The notes: generated from the letters alone by a model not told the origin. Shown: positions 51,282 to 61,117, counted from the stretch's first letter. The stretch: 64,000 bases of DNA from Fibrobacterota bacterium (GCA_003165595.1 PLWQ01000012.1:90474-154473); one strand, 5' to 3'. Program-made: numbers and translations.

Positions 51282-52268
51282 TCAGGTCTTGTTTTCAGGC
51301 ACCACAGTTATTACTACTTTCCCCCGCGCGTGCCCCTCTTCGAGATACCGGAGAGCCTCGGGAACCTCGCCGAGCGGGTAACGCTTGTCTATGACAGACG
51401 TTATCTTCCCCGCTTCAAGCAGTTCCTTAATGTGAATCAAATCCTTCTGGCTCGGCTTTGACGACAACCCGCCCATTTTCTTTCTGCCTGTTATGGAGAT
51501 AAGCGGCCCCAGCAGTATGGCCTGGAACATTTGAGCGCCTGAACCTCCGGTCATCACATAAATACCGCTGGGACTTAATGCCCGTTTGTAATGCAAGATA
51601 GGATGAAATCCGTTGGCGCCGATAATCAAGTCGTACCGTTGTCCGTTCCTGGTGAAATCTTCCTGCGTGTAATCAATGACGTGGTCTGCCCCAATGGAGC
51701 GTACCATGTCCAGGTTCCTCGTGCTGCACACGGCCGTGACCTGGGCGCCTAGCGATTTGGCAATCTGCACCGCAAACGCACCGACACCGCCGGATGCGCC
51801 GTTGATCAGAACCTTTTGACCCGACCGGATTCTTCCTTTGTCGCGAAGGGCGCGCAGGGCGGTGACGGCAGCCACCGGTGCAGCCGCAGCTTGCTCAAAG
51901 GATATTTTGGCAGGCTTCAAAACCACGGCTTGCTCGCGGGCGCAAACATACTCGGCAAACCCGCCCAGGCCGCAGGCAAATATGTCCCCGAACACGTCAT
52001 CACCCGGCTTGAGTTCCTTTACGCCTTTGCCGATTGCTTCAACTCGCCCTGCAACGTCGGCCCCGAGTATCGAATATTTTGGCTTTAGAAGCCCGGCGTA
52101 CAGGCGGGCGAGGAACGGATCCGCTCTCAGAAGATGCCAGTCCAACGCATTCAAGGATGATGCAAAGACCTTCACCAGGACCTCATCATTCTTCGGAACG
52201 GGCTTTTCAACTTCCCTTAGTTCAAGAACGTCAGGAGATCCGTATTTTGTGTAGACAATGGCTTTCAT
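51282..52268 (-). CDS. Zinc-less MDR alcohol dehydrogenase/quinone oxidoreductase
   Basis: This 328-residue medium-chain dehydrogenase/reductase has the GroES-like domain (KAIVYTKYGSPDVLELREVE, SLNALDWHLLRADPFLARLY, ILGADVAGRVEAIGKGV) and a Rossmann domain with the NADPH loop INGASGGVGAFAVQIAKSLG. The catalytic-zinc Cys found in true alcohol dehydrogenases is absent, which points to the quinone oxidoreductase/enone reductase subgroup that reduces activated double bonds with NADPH. ATG at 52268 is preferred to the TTG six codons upstream. Its short linker motif (LLRADPFLARLYAGLLKPKY) is typical of proteins labelled NAD(P)-dependent alcohol dehydrogenase. It is unrelated to the hydrolases around it. 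Confidence 0.9.
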   Translation of the reverse strand: MKAIVYTKYGSPDVLELREVEKPVPKNDEVLVKVFASSLNALDWHLLRADPFLARLYAGLLKPKYSILGADVAGRVEAIGKGVKELKPGDDVFGDIFACGLGGFAEYVCAREQAVVLKPAKISFEQAAAAPVAAVTALRALRDKGRIRSGQKVLINGASGGVGAFAVQIAKSLGAQVTAVCSTRNLDMVRSIGADHVIDYTQEDFTRNGQRYDLIIGANGFHPILHYKRALSPSGIYVMTGGSGAQMFQAILLGPLISITGRKKMGGLSSKPSQKDLIHIKELLEAGKITSVIDKRYPLGEVPEALRYLEEGHARGKVVITVVPENKT

Positions 52269-52596
52269 GGGAGCGCCTTCTTTCAAGGTTGATATGAGGC
52301 ACTGATTTAGTATTCACCTGACACTTGATCTCATCCACCATGATATTATTTGGCCGCACTGGGATTCCGACCCGGCATCCCTAAACCTCCAACCCAAAAA
52401 AAATACGGTCCCCCGCACTTTTTGTCAAATTCCCGTGCATTCCCGAAATTCAGCGCAGTACAGGAGAAATTTTGTCTCGTGTGGCCGGAATTTTAAGAGC
52501 ATATCGGGAAAGTGCGCGCGTGTAGCGGACAGCGTTCGTCGGGGCAATTTTTACATCCAGCCTCCGCGAAGGCGCGGAAGGGAATCCCAACCCCGG
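52269..52596. other. Spacer without a recognisable gene
   Basis: 328 bp between the dehydrogenase start and the propeller-protein stop. It contains an A-tract (about 52397-52404) and AT-rich blocks that may hold the dehydrogenase promoter. I see no RNA, repeat or terminator that I can support. Confidence 0.4.
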
Positions 52597-55014
52597 CTAT
52601 TTGAGAACCATCCTGGATCTCGCCAGCCGTGAACCCTGGAATGTCTCAACAAGGTATATTCCCTTTGCGCAATCACGGAGGAGCATGCTGGAATTCGGAT
52701 CGATCCGATCGGACTCGACGATGCGAACAACCCTCCCCTGCACGTTTATGACCCGGACAGTGTATTGCTGCCGGACCTCAAACGCAGCATGCGGGCTCAT
52801 GCCGTGCGGTGCAACGGCCGAGGCGCCAGCGACAAAAATCACCGCCTTGCAGTTGTCAATGCTCAGCACATGCGCTCCCGGTGACAGGGCGGCAACGGCA
52901 AACGTGACCACCGTGTCGGTATTGGCCGCGCAATGAATGCGCCTGGTGTCGAGGGCGACCCCGTCGCTTGCAAGCGTGACCGTGTCGTCGCCGTCCGCGT
53001 CGCCATAGTTCCACACGGTGGCTTTCACGTCTACCTGCGCACCGGGATTGACCGTTACGGTATCCACCGCAAGCGACGCGCACCGAAACTCCGGGATCAC
53101 ATACGCGGTGGAAAGATTGATCGTGTTCTCTTCTCCCCAATAGCAATAGATCTTCTTTTCCTCCGCAACCCACACGAAGCAGGCAGGCCATTCGTATTTG
53201 CCGCCGTACCACGAGGCGCCGGCCTTATCACGCACGATGTGCCAGTTGCCCCAATAGTAGGGAAATCCGGGAATCGTCTGCAACGCTTTTACCTTCCAGG
53301 GTTGTTTGCCGTCGAGAACAGCCTCCAGAGGTACGGCTTTTTCGTAAATCGTTCCGTCTTTGAAGGTCATCACTCGTATGTTGCTGTCGAGCGCCACGGC
53401 GCTGCTTGTCGCGGAATTAAGGCACTCTTCCATCCAGAGGTTCTTCTTTTCCAGGGGATTGTTGGTGGCATTTCCGTACAAATCGGTGCATTCGATCTTA
53501 ACGTAATTAACTTCATCATTTGTTAACTTGATCATCGTGCTGCCGCCGTGCCCTACGTCTCCTTCGAGGATGCTCAGAAAACGGTAGGCTGTTCCATTGT
53601 AGGAAATCGGACCGAGCGTCGGCCAGTCTTTGGTGTCGAGGAAGACGTGCTCGCGCCCGCAGTCGGGAAGCCCCGGGTGCTCTCCCCATTTTATCCAGCT
53701 GCCGCTTGACGGATCGGTAGTGTAGAAGATCTGAACCGGCGCAAAACAGCAGCCATCGCATGAAGCAAGATACGTCTTGCCGTCGTTCCAGGGATTTCCC
53801 GACACCCCGAGCGTCGCGGGGTCCATAATGCTCACCGGCGGCGCGCTGGCGGTTTGGGCCGACCAGTTGATGCCGTCGGTGCTCCACCGGATCTTGTTGT
53901 CGGTGCGGGCGGTCATCCACCACTTCTTGTCGGCATCGCGCCAAACCGCCGGATTGAACCCGCTCCAGGCGGGGTTAAGTGGTCCCTGATGTGGCACCCA
54001 GTTGTACGACCATCTGTCGAGAAGCTGATACCTGAAATCGTCGACACGCGCGTTGCCGTTCCTGATGATGAACATTGGATGCGGCGTGTACACGTCGTCG
54101 AGAAAACTCCGTACCGAGCACACAACCGTACTGTCGGTCTTTTCCACAATCGCCTGCGCCGCTTTGCCCATAGATGGAAGGCGGTTGGACATCTGGAACT
54201 TGAGTATGTACTTAGTTCCCTGAATAAGCGTCGGAAGCGGCTGCGTGTCGGAGCACCAGACGTAGAAACCGTTTTCCTGGCGTTCGGTCCAGTTTGAGCG
54301 GGTAAACCCGCTTTCCGTATGCGAATAAATGGAATACGACGCACGGCGCTCTATGTTGATGCTCTTGTTCGCCCGGTCGATTATGGCATAGCACCACACA
54401 CCGTTCTCATCGGCAAAGCCGACGCCCACGTCGGCAGTGGCGTCGTCCAGCGAAAACAGAACCGACGCTTCGGCCTCCTGCGTATTTGTGAAGGCCGGAT
54501 TGCAGGCAAAGTGCATCACCATGTCGGATGAAGTCCCGTAGCTTGCAGAGTTCGTTCCGTCAAGCGCGTTTGTGGTAACGGAGATGCCGTTAGAAATGTA
54601 ATCGTTGAGGTCTCCCCGTTCGAATCCATCGGTGAAGTCCCACAGGTGCGCCGGCGGCGCTCCGATGATAAAGGAACCGGTGTCGGCGCTCGAAACCGTG
54701 GTTCCGCTCCCGGTTGCCTTTACGAACCAGGTATGCCGTCCGTCGGAAAGCGGCTGCGGCGAGACCTGATACGTTTGAGACAGCGTGGCCGCAACCTGCG
54801 AGCCGTCGATCCACAGCGAATACTGAGCGGCGCCGCTGCTTGACTGCCAGGAAAATGCCGGCGAATGCGTCTTGGTCCATACGCTGTCCGGACCAAGAAT
54901 GCGAAACGCTCCGGGCGCAGCATGCAGGGTCGAGACCGGAACCAGCAGCAATGCGCAGGTCACAAGCGCTCCGAACGTTGTTGAGAAAGGAAAGAATGCA
55001 GGTCGTGGTTTCAT
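52597..55014 (-). CDS. Secreted beta-propeller (GH43-like) protein with CARDB and sorting tail
   Basis: This 805-residue secreted protein has a signal peptide (about 1-32) and an Ig/FN3-like domain (about 35-115). A laminin-G-like beta sandwich follows (about 120-320, LWDFTDGFERGDLNDYISNG). Next is a five-bladed-propeller-like region (about 325-640, GFNPAVWRDADKKWWMTART, IRWSTDGINWSAQ, CREHVFLDTKDWP-like DCGREHVFLDTKDWPTLGP). A CARDB adhesion domain (about 645-730, VNPGAQVDVKATVWNYGDAD) and a sorting tail (GIYLVETFQGSRLARSRMVL) end it. The propeller resembles GH43/GH32-type arabinanase or xylosidase folds, but catalytic acids are not certain. Its ATG overlaps the upstream GH95-like stop by ATGA, so the two are translated together. 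Confidence 0.78.
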   Translation of the reverse strand: MKPRPAFFPFSTTFGALVTCALLLVPVSTLHAAPGAFRILGPDSVWTKTHSPAFSWQSSSGAAQYSLWIDGSQVAATLSQTYQVSPQPLSDGRHTWFVKATGSGTTVSSADTGSFIIGAPPAHLWDFTDGFERGDLNDYISNGISVTTNALDGTNSASYGTSSDMVMHFACNPAFTNTQEAEASVLFSLDDATADVGVGFADENGVWCYAIIDRANKSINIERRASYSIYSHTESGFTRSNWTERQENGFYVWCSDTQPLPTLIQGTKYILKFQMSNRLPSMGKAAQAIVEKTDSTVVCSVRSFLDDVYTPHPMFIIRNGNARVDDFRYQLLDRWSYNWVPHQGPLNPAWSGFNPAVWRDADKKWWMTARTDNKIRWSTDGINWSAQTASAPPVSIMDPATLGVSGNPWNDGKTYLASCDGCCFAPVQIFYTTDPSSGSWIKWGEHPGLPDCGREHVFLDTKDWPTLGPISYNGTAYRFLSILEGDVGHGGSTMIKLTNDEVNYVKIECTDLYGNATNNPLEKKNLWMEECLNSATSSAVALDSNIRVMTFKDGTIYEKAVPLEAVLDGKQPWKVKALQTIPGFPYYWGNWHIVRDKAGASWYGGKYEWPACFVWVAEEKKIYCYWGEENTINLSTAYVIPEFRCASLAVDTVTVNPGAQVDVKATVWNYGDADGDDTVTLASDGVALDTRRIHCAANTDTVVTFAVAALSPGAHVLSIDNCKAVIFVAGASAVAPHGMSPHAAFEVRQQYTVRVINVQGRVVRIVESDRIDPNSSMLLRDCAKGIYLVETFQGSRLARSRMVLK

Positions 55015-57641
55015 GGAAGCGCCTTGACTCTCACGATGTAGACGGCGGCACCGATGCCGAGGTCTCTTTTCACATCGAGCAAGCTCCTGGAAGTGACTGT
55101 CTCGCGAATCTTGCGGCCGGCCAGATCGTACACCGTTACAAGGCAGTCCCGCCCCCCAAAGCCGGCAGGCACGATCAGGCGCTCTCCATTTGTCTTGAAG
55201 GTTGCCGCGTTTAAAAGCGATGCATGCCCTGGCGCCGCCGCCCGTAGCGCCGTTACCGGGTTTCCCTGGCCTGAGCCGAGCGTGACGGTCGTGCCGTTGT
55301 ACGACATGGTTTTTGCAGACCCATTCGCAGTCGCGGTGAGTTGTGCGAAGGTGTAAGCGGAAAGCGTTTTCGCTGATCGTTCGACTACATACACGCCGTT
55401 TACCGCGGTGGGAAAAGAAACCAGGCTCCCGGATGTGATAAGCGCGATTGAATTGTCGGACGTTTTGCGCACTTGCACTTGCTGGCCCTGCCACGGATTG
55501 ACAAGCACGGCCTGGGAGCCGTACAGGCTCTTTATGCCCACATATTTTGTTTCTCCGGATTCCCGCTCCGAACTCACCAGGAATCCGCCCCTGGCAAGAA
55601 GGGTAAACGCCGTGGAGAACGTCGAGTTGTTAGGGAGTGCCGGAAATACCCGAATCGTGTCGTCATAGCTTTGCAAAAGGGATTCGTTCATCGCCAGAAG
55701 GTGCACGCCCACGAATTCGAAAACGCCGTTGGAGTTGTTGGTAAAACCGTTGGGATAGCTCTGGTAGGACGCAAGCATCCGCTTCATGCCGTCCAGAACG
55801 TTGTCGCCCATGCCGAGCCGAGCCGCCTGGATCGCGTCCGGCGACCAGATGTTCGAATATGGATTTGGTCTGCTGGTCCACGAGTTCACCGCGGTCTGGT
55901 AATCCGGTTTGCCGATTCCGGTGACGTTGTACGGCCACGCAAGCTCGCAGGTGATGTTTTCTCCATTGCTCTGCTGCACCGTCGGCGGATCGTAGGCAAG
56001 GTATCGAGTTCCGCCGTTGTACGCTTCGGTCTTGTACGGAACCAGGCTGTCCAAAATGCCCTGCCACTGCCGGCAAAGCGCTCCGTCCACGTTGAGCGCG
56101 GTGCTCACCTGGATCGCCTGGGGAAACAGCGACCGCACGGCTGCCAGGTCGGTAATGGCATTCTTGACATTCCAGTAGGTCTCGTGCGCGTTGGAATTCG
56201 CCATGTAGTACTGGTGCGCGGATGGGTCGAACGACAGCTTCGCGGCCATGAATTTGGCGGTTTCGCGCATGAACGGATACGCGGTATCGCGGAGAAATGC
56301 CGAATCGTTGGTGCAGGCGAAACGCATGAACATGTTCGAGGCGACTTCCGCGCCCGTCGTGTAGATCTTGTTTGTGTAGGTGCTGGAGGTGGTCCAGGTG
56401 TTGCTCCCATTCCAGCCCATGGTTTCGGGCGTCCACGCGCCGTCGATGTTGAAAAGGCTTTTCGTGTACGTAGCTATTACGGGAAGATTTCTCGTATACA
56501 AACGATACATTCCCGACAGGGCGTCGGGGTGATTTGACGCAAGGAAGGAATTATACACGTCTCGCTGGTTCCAGTACCAGTACGCGCCGCTCCAGTGAAT
56601 GCCCATGTCTGCGTTGCTTTTGTACACCCCGTTAATGAAATGGAACGGATAGTTTCCCCATGCCCCCGACGCGATGATGTAGCTGGACAGGTAATAGTAG
56701 TTCTCCAGATAGTCTGCGTCGCCGGCAGCATCCGAATAACGCACAAAGGATTTGTTCCAGAACCCGTGCCACCACGACTCGAACGAACCGAGCGTGGCGG
56801 CGTAGCCGGCCACCTTTGCCGCTGCGAGAAGCGACTCGGCCTGGACCGTGGAATTGTGGCTTGGGGCGTTGAGCCTGCTGGCGCAAGCGATCCAGACCGT
56901 ATAACTTGACGAAGGGGTAATCTGAAACTGCACCGCCCGGTTGTCCACTTGTTTGGTGGTGAATGGGGCGCCTTCCACGGACGCGGCAAGCGTGTAGCCG
57001 AAATTGTTGACATCGGTCTGCCCGCGGGATATTCCTGCCGAAGTCTGATCGGCGAACGACGAAATGGTCTTCCACGTAGTGATGTCCGGCACGTCGCACG
57101 CCATGGAGTTCCAGCCGCCGGTGGAGGTCATCTGCGACGACGGGTCCCACATGGCAAGCTGCACCGTGACAGACTTGACGGATGAACGGCTGTCGTCAAC
57201 GTGAACACCAAGAACTTCGGAGTTGGGCGATCCGAAAATAGTCACCTGCCTAGTATTGTCGTATTTTGTGACCACCACACCGTCGTAAAGGTCAAGGTAC
57301 TGCTGAAACGTGGAATATCCTGTATCCATTCCGGGAAGAGTGGAAAGGGTCACCCACCCTTCGGAAAAACACGACTGCGGCGCGGCGTCAACGCCGGTTA
57401 CCTGCATGGTTATTCCCTTGGCATTCCATACCATGGCGCCCAGGCGACCGTTGCCCACGGTAAGGGCATTGGTTGGAGCCGTTACGGGTGAGTTGAATAC
57501 CACATTTTGTTTCGAGAGATACCGGCCGTAGTCCACCGATAGCCCGCCCGCATTCTGGTCAAACGCCTGATTTGCAGCGTGCGCACCGCCTGCAAAAAGT
57601 ACGGCCACCAGCACGCAGAACAATGGGAAAGCGCGTTTCAT
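55011..57641 (-). CDS. Secreted GH95-like glycoside hydrolase with sorting tail
   Basis: This 876-residue secreted protein has a signal peptide (about 1-23). The GH95-type N-terminal sandwich carries LTVGNGRLGAMVWNAKGITM. An (alpha/alpha)6 barrel follows (about 280-700, GNYPFHFINGVYKSNADMGI, HWSGAYWYWNQRDVYNSFLA, ENITCELAWPYNVTG, PNPYSNIWSPDAIQAARLGM). C-terminal beta domains end in the tail AAVYIVRVKALP. GH95 members are alpha-L-fucosidases or alpha-L-galactosidases acting on xyloglucan-type side chains; substrate here is inferred. ATG at 57641 is preferred to GTG at 57647 because the AAAGG site is better spaced. It is first in a two-gene operon and divergent from the regulator at 57894; a palindromic operator candidate lies between. 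Confidence 0.82.
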   Translation of the reverse strand: MKRAFPLFCVLVAVLFAGGAHAANQAFDQNAGGLSVDYGRYLSKQNVVFNSPVTAPTNALTVGNGRLGAMVWNAKGITMQVTGVDAAPQSCFSEGWVTLSTLPGMDTGYSTFQQYLDLYDGVVVTKYDNTRQVTIFGSPNSEVLGVHVDDSRSSVKSVTVQLAMWDPSSQMTSTGGWNSMACDVPDITTWKTISSFADQTSAGISRGQTDVNNFGYTLAASVEGAPFTTKQVDNRAVQFQITPSSSYTVWIACASRLNAPSHNSTVQAESLLAAAKVAGYAATLGSFESWWHGFWNKSFVRYSDAAGDADYLENYYYLSSYIIASGAWGNYPFHFINGVYKSNADMGIHWSGAYWYWNQRDVYNSFLASNHPDALSGMYRLYTRNLPVIATYTKSLFNIDGAWTPETMGWNGSNTWTTSSTYTNKIYTTGAEVASNMFMRFACTNDSAFLRDTAYPFMRETAKFMAAKLSFDPSAHQYYMANSNAHETYWNVKNAITDLAAVRSLFPQAIQVSTALNVDGALCRQWQGILDSLVPYKTEAYNGGTRYLAYDPPTVQQSNGENITCELAWPYNVTGIGKPDYQTAVNSWTSRPNPYSNIWSPDAIQAARLGMGDNVLDGMKRMLASYQSYPNGFTNNSNGVFEFVGVHLLAMNESLLQSYDDTIRVFPALPNNSTFSTAFTLLARGGFLVSSERESGETKYVGIKSLYGSQAVLVNPWQGQQVQVRKTSDNSIALITSGSLVSFPTAVNGVYVVERSAKTLSAYTFAQLTATANGSAKTMSYNGTTVTLGSGQGNPVTALRAAAPGHASLLNAATFKTNGERLIVPAGFGGRDCLVTVYDLAGRKIRETVTSRSLLDVKRDLGIGAAVYIVRVKALP

Positions 57642-57697
57642 GGTCACGACCTTTCACGTCTCATCATATTTATGGTTAATTGACCGCTGCGATAGAG

Positions 57698-57714
57698 GTG
57701 AAACGCTGTTTCAC
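57698..57714. promoter_or_regulatory. Operator-like palindrome between the GH95-like gene and the regulator
   Basis: GTGAAAC-gct-GTTTCAC is a perfect 7+7 inverted repeat 57 bp before the GH95-like start and 180 bp before the divergent regulator. The form matches LacI/GntR-type operators. A GGGCT/AGCCC hairpin follows at 57723-57737. Confidence 0.6.
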
Positions 57715-57817
57715 ATTTTCTTGGGCTTGGCGAGCCCAGGAGGCTGGCTCGACCACCATGCTTCAGCAATTCGGACATTGATAATTTAAGGTAAAAGACC
57801 AATCAAACCATTTTAAG

Positions 57818-57846
57818 TTGATTAATTTCATTCAGGCAATTATATA
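57818..57846 (+). promoter_or_regulatory. Predicted promoter of the double-winged-helix regulator gene
   Basis: TTGATT (57818-57823), a 17-bp spacer and TATATA (57841-57846) in a markedly AT-rich stretch. The start codon is at 57894 with AAGGAGAG just upstream. The -10 box could also be TATATT two bases later. Confidence 0.5.
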
Positions 57847-57893
57847 TTTATATATGTTGTAGTTCATTTGAGCGCAAGAAGGAGAGTTCCTTC

Positions 57894-59477
57894 ATGAAGA
57901 AGAAACCGGGTATTCAAAAAGCCGTCGACTACATCAGCGGCGGCATTGCCTCGGGGATTCTCAAGAACAAGCTCCCGCCGATCAAATCTCTTGCAAGCGC
58001 CGCCGACGTCTCTTTCGTTACGATGTGGAAAGCGATCGATCACCTCAGATCGCAGGGAATTCTATCGGGAACAAAACAAGGAACCTTCCTTCCCGGCGCG
58101 GCCACAACCGTGGATTCGTCGGGAAAAGTTGAATCCCACGCCGCTCCCGCCCTTCCACATCTGGCGTTCGAGGCTTTTGAGCCCCTGTGGCAAAAGATGC
58201 TCCTCCGGATCAAGAAGGACATTCTCACCGGCAGGTTTCAGCCGGGCCTCCCCCTGCCTTCCCACAAGGAGCTGCAGGGCCTTTACAATGTATCGTACCC
58301 AACGCTCAAAAAAGTGGTGGAAACGCTTTCATCTCAGGGCATCATCAAGACGTACCAACGCGGATACATGGTGCCGATGCTTTCCAAATCGGAATCAACC
58401 GCCCGGATCGTAGCCATCGGATGCGGGTGGGAAGACGGAACGCTCTGGATCGATTACCAGGACAAGAACTATTTCCGCATCCTGGAGGCCGAGTGCATTC
58501 AGTCGAGACTTTCACTTGACATAGTGGTATACTGCCGTCAAAAGGGCAAACTCTGCTTTGTCGACTCGATAACCAGGAAACCCTACGACCTTTCGAACGA
58601 GAACATCCTCAGCTTTGCGCTCATCGTTGCAAACCTGGAAATTCATCCTGAGGAAGTCCTCCAAAGACTTCTGATCCTCAGGAAACCGGTTGCCGTTCTT
58701 GACGTCGTGGGCGGCTGGGAGGCGTCGTACCGAACCATGAACAACTACTACCTCCAACTCTTTACCGTCACCATGTCCAAATTTCCGCCGCAACGCGTTG
58801 GCCAGTACCTTCTCAACCTCGGCCACAGGAACATCGCATTCCTGTCTCCGTTTCACAAGGCGCTTTGGTCGATCATCCGTTACAAAGGCATAGAAGACAT
58901 GTACCGCGACGCCGGTTACGGCGATACCGTCTTTACTTATACGATGGACCGTTACGCGTTTCAGTGGGATTTCCTGCAGGAAAACCACGACAATTCGGAG
59001 GACATCGCCGCTCTTGTTGCGGCATATAACAAATGGCAGAAGTATGCCGACTCCAACTTTTTCAGGAAATTCGGCCACATCAGTTACAACATTTCCAAAT
59101 ATCTCACCGCATGGAATTGCGCAACCGGCGAAATTTATCACCGGATGATTCCCCTGTTCAAAAGGGCTCTCGAAAACAGGAGTATCACCGCCTGGGTGCT
59201 GGCAAACGACTACTCGGCCACGCTCGCCCTGGACTACCTCAAGCAGCAACATGTTCGCGTGCCCGAGGACCTCTCGGTAATCTCCTTCGACAACACCCTC
59301 GACGCAATGGAATATAAGTTGACATCGTACGATTTCAACCTGAACGGCATCGTGAGCATCATGCTGCGGTACGCGCTGCGGCCGTCATCGGTGTCGTCGC
59401 CGCGGCGGAAAACCGTGATCGAGGCGGAAGGCGCGATAATCGAGAGGCGTTCCACGATGCGCGTCACCTCGAAGTGA
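57894..59477 (+). CDS. Transcriptional regulator with two GntR-type winged helices and a LacI-like sensor
   Basis: This 527-residue regulator begins with one GntR-type winged helix (about 4-66, GGIASGILKNKLPPIKSLAS... then GTKQGTFLPG). A second lies at about 95-160 (RIKKDILTGRFQPGLPLPSH then KELQGLYNVSYPTLKKVVET). A periplasmic-binding-type ligand domain follows (about 165-510), with LacI-family features such as GHRNIAFLSPFHKALWSIIR near the middle, AWVLANDYSATLALDYLKQQ and VPEDLSVISFDNTLDAMEY. GntR and LacI modules are combined in sugar regulators such as AraR, but there with one winged helix. It is divergent from the GH95-like operon, with an operator-like palindrome between them. The likely ligand is a sugar released by the hydrolases (inference). 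An AAGGAGAG ribosome site is present. Confidence 0.88.
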   Translation: MKKKPGIQKAVDYISGGIASGILKNKLPPIKSLASAADVSFVTMWKAIDHLRSQGILSGTKQGTFLPGAATTVDSSGKVESHAAPALPHLAFEAFEPLWQKMLLRIKKDILTGRFQPGLPLPSHKELQGLYNVSYPTLKKVVETLSSQGIIKTYQRGYMVPMLSKSESTARIVAIGCGWEDGTLWIDYQDKNYFRILEAECIQSRLSLDIVVYCRQKGKLCFVDSITRKPYDLSNENILSFALIVANLEIHPEEVLQRLLILRKPVAVLDVVGGWEASYRTMNNYYLQLFTVTMSKFPPQRVGQYLLNLGHRNIAFLSPFHKALWSIIRYKGIEDMYRDAGYGDTVFTYTMDRYAFQWDFLQENHDNSEDIAALVAAYNKWQKYADSNFFRKFGHISYNISKYLTAWNCATGEIYHRMIPLFKRALENRSITAWVLANDYSATLALDYLKQQHVRVPEDLSVISFDNTLDAMEYKLTSYDFNLNGIVSIMLRYALRPSSVSSPRRKTVIEAEGAIIERRSTMRVTSK

Positions 59478-59503
59478 GGCACCGCGGACCGACGCGCAGA
59501 GTC

Positions 59504-61117
59504 CTAGTTCTTCCTGTGGTCGACCGCCATAACCACTACCCTATTCAAGATCTCGCGTCCGTCCGCCCGTACCTTCACGACGTAAGTTCCGTTCGCATTT
59601 GTCGCGTTGTCAAACAGCGGAATCCTGGTTTCTCCGCCGTTCACACACCGCGTAACGGCCTTCACGCGCTTGCCGTCCAGCGAATAGAGCACGGCCGAAA
59701 TTATTCGCGGACCTGCCATTGACGAAAAGTACAGGATTCCGTTGCACATTGTGGGGCGACCGGACTCGACGGCGGCCCGAGGCGCTTTCTCTACTGCCGA
59801 CGTCCCGGAATCCGGGTTGTTGGGATTGAGCGGCATGGACTTTGACACAGGAATCTGCCTATTGAGCATCTTCTTGGCACAGCCGGCAAGCCGGAGGTAC
59901 CAGTCGCTGGGCAGGTTGTACCCGTCGGCGTCCAGGGTGAGCCACCACCCGTCCGACGGCGCAAGTGATTTCTTCGGGCATGCCTTAAGGATGGCGGTGC
60001 CTTCGTCGACTTCATCAAACATCGCGCCGTACAGCATTGTTGCCCCGGCGCTCACGGCATTGTAGGCCTGCTCCCAATAGAAGGTCCCGCCCTTTCGCGG
60101 AATTTGATTTTGGGGAGTACTGCCCTGATGCATGTTCGACCATGAAAAACCGGGCCAGACCACGGGCAGGTAGTCTTTCCCGAGCCTTTTGCATTCCGCC
60201 AGATCGGGCACAATATTGTTTGTTCTCCAGGAGTCCGCGCCTGCAACGTCGCCGAACCTGCCTACAAACCACGGGCTTATGATGTCCACCGACCTGCACA
60301 CCGAGTCCCACGGCGAGGCTGCAGTCCGCCAGTTGTCGTTGACACCGCCCATGATGGTTGCCCGGTACTTGGCTGGCGCGGCCGTCTTGAACCAGTCTAT
60401 TATTTGTGAAGCTACGTCGCCGGTTATCGAACGGTCGGGAAAACCGAATCCCCAAACGGACACCAGCGGCTTGCCGTTGTGCTTCAGGTACCGGGGACTT
60501 GCCGTCACCTTGAAGGTGTCGACCAGGTACTTCCAGTCGCTGGTCATGTCGTCAAAGAGCGTGCTGTTGTTCGCGCCGGACACATCGTACATCACGACAA
60601 AGACCCTGCCGTAGGTTTCGGCTGCCTGCTTGCAATTGAGCAAGACCTTGTTTGTAAAGTCGGTCCATCCGATGTGCTTCGGACCGAACCGTTGAACCCA
60701 CACGCCGTCAATGCCGTAATCCTTCATCCACTTGAAATGCCGCAGCTCGGTGGCTACCGGATACGAGGAGTTCAGCTTTACCAGGGAGCCGTCGGCGTAA
60801 TGCATGCTGGTGGGGTAAAGTTCGCTCGCCGCGTACTCGCTGAAATCGGGAAACAGATCGGTGTTCAGGGACGAATGGACCGGGGTCTGGCTGTTGAACC
60901 AGTGAAACCATCCACCGCCCGACCCGTCACCCGGGCATTCGAACCAACCTTGATAACCGCACATGTACTTGCCCGTAAGCGTCGTCGCGTCGACCGTGTC
61001 TTGGGCAATTGTCAATGACACGTCCGCGCCAAGCAGCACGAACACGGCCACAAGAATCCCTGACGCTATTGCGGATACCGAAAATCCGGCAGCCATACGA
61101 GTGCGCACATCCATCAT
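59504..61117 (-). CDS. Secreted GH71/99-like glycoside hydrolase with sorting tail
   Basis: This 537-residue secreted protein has an N-terminal signal anchor (about 12-38) and a TIM-barrel-like domain of the GH71/99-like group. Markers are LTGKYMCGYQGWFECPGDGS, GGGWFHWF, FSEYAASELYPTS, LRHFKWMKDYGIDGVWVQRF and, near the end of the barrel, YGAMFDEVDEGTAI with candidate acidic residues. Relatives are annotated as xylosidase/arabinosidase or endo-acting mannanase-like enzymes; specificity is not readable. The C-terminus is a beta domain with the tail GTYVVKVRADGREILNRVVV. Two adjacent ATGs (61117 and 61114) fit the AAAGGAG site, the second with better spacing. It is downstream of the barrel-protein gene (93 bp). 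Confidence 0.83.
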   Translation of the reverse strand: MMDVRTRMAAGFSVSAIASGILVAVFVLLGADVSLTIAQDTVDATTLTGKYMCGYQGWFECPGDGSGGGWFHWFNSQTPVHSSLNTDLFPDFSEYAASELYPTSMHYADGSLVKLNSSYPVATELRHFKWMKDYGIDGVWVQRFGPKHIGWTDFTNKVLLNCKQAAETYGRVFVVMYDVSGANNSTLFDDMTSDWKYLVDTFKVTASPRYLKHNGKPLVSVWGFGFPDRSITGDVASQIIDWFKTAAPAKYRATIMGGVNDNWRTAASPWDSVCRSVDIISPWFVGRFGDVAGADSWRTNNIVPDLAECKRLGKDYLPVVWPGFSWSNMHQGSTPQNQIPRKGGTFYWEQAYNAVSAGATMLYGAMFDEVDEGTAILKACPKKSLAPSDGWWLTLDADGYNLPSDWYLRLAGCAKKMLNRQIPVSKSMPLNPNNPDSGTSAVEKAPRAAVESGRPTMCNGILYFSSMAGPRIISAVLYSLDGKRVKAVTRCVNGGETRIPLFDNATNANGTYVVKVRADGREILNRVVVMAVDHRKN

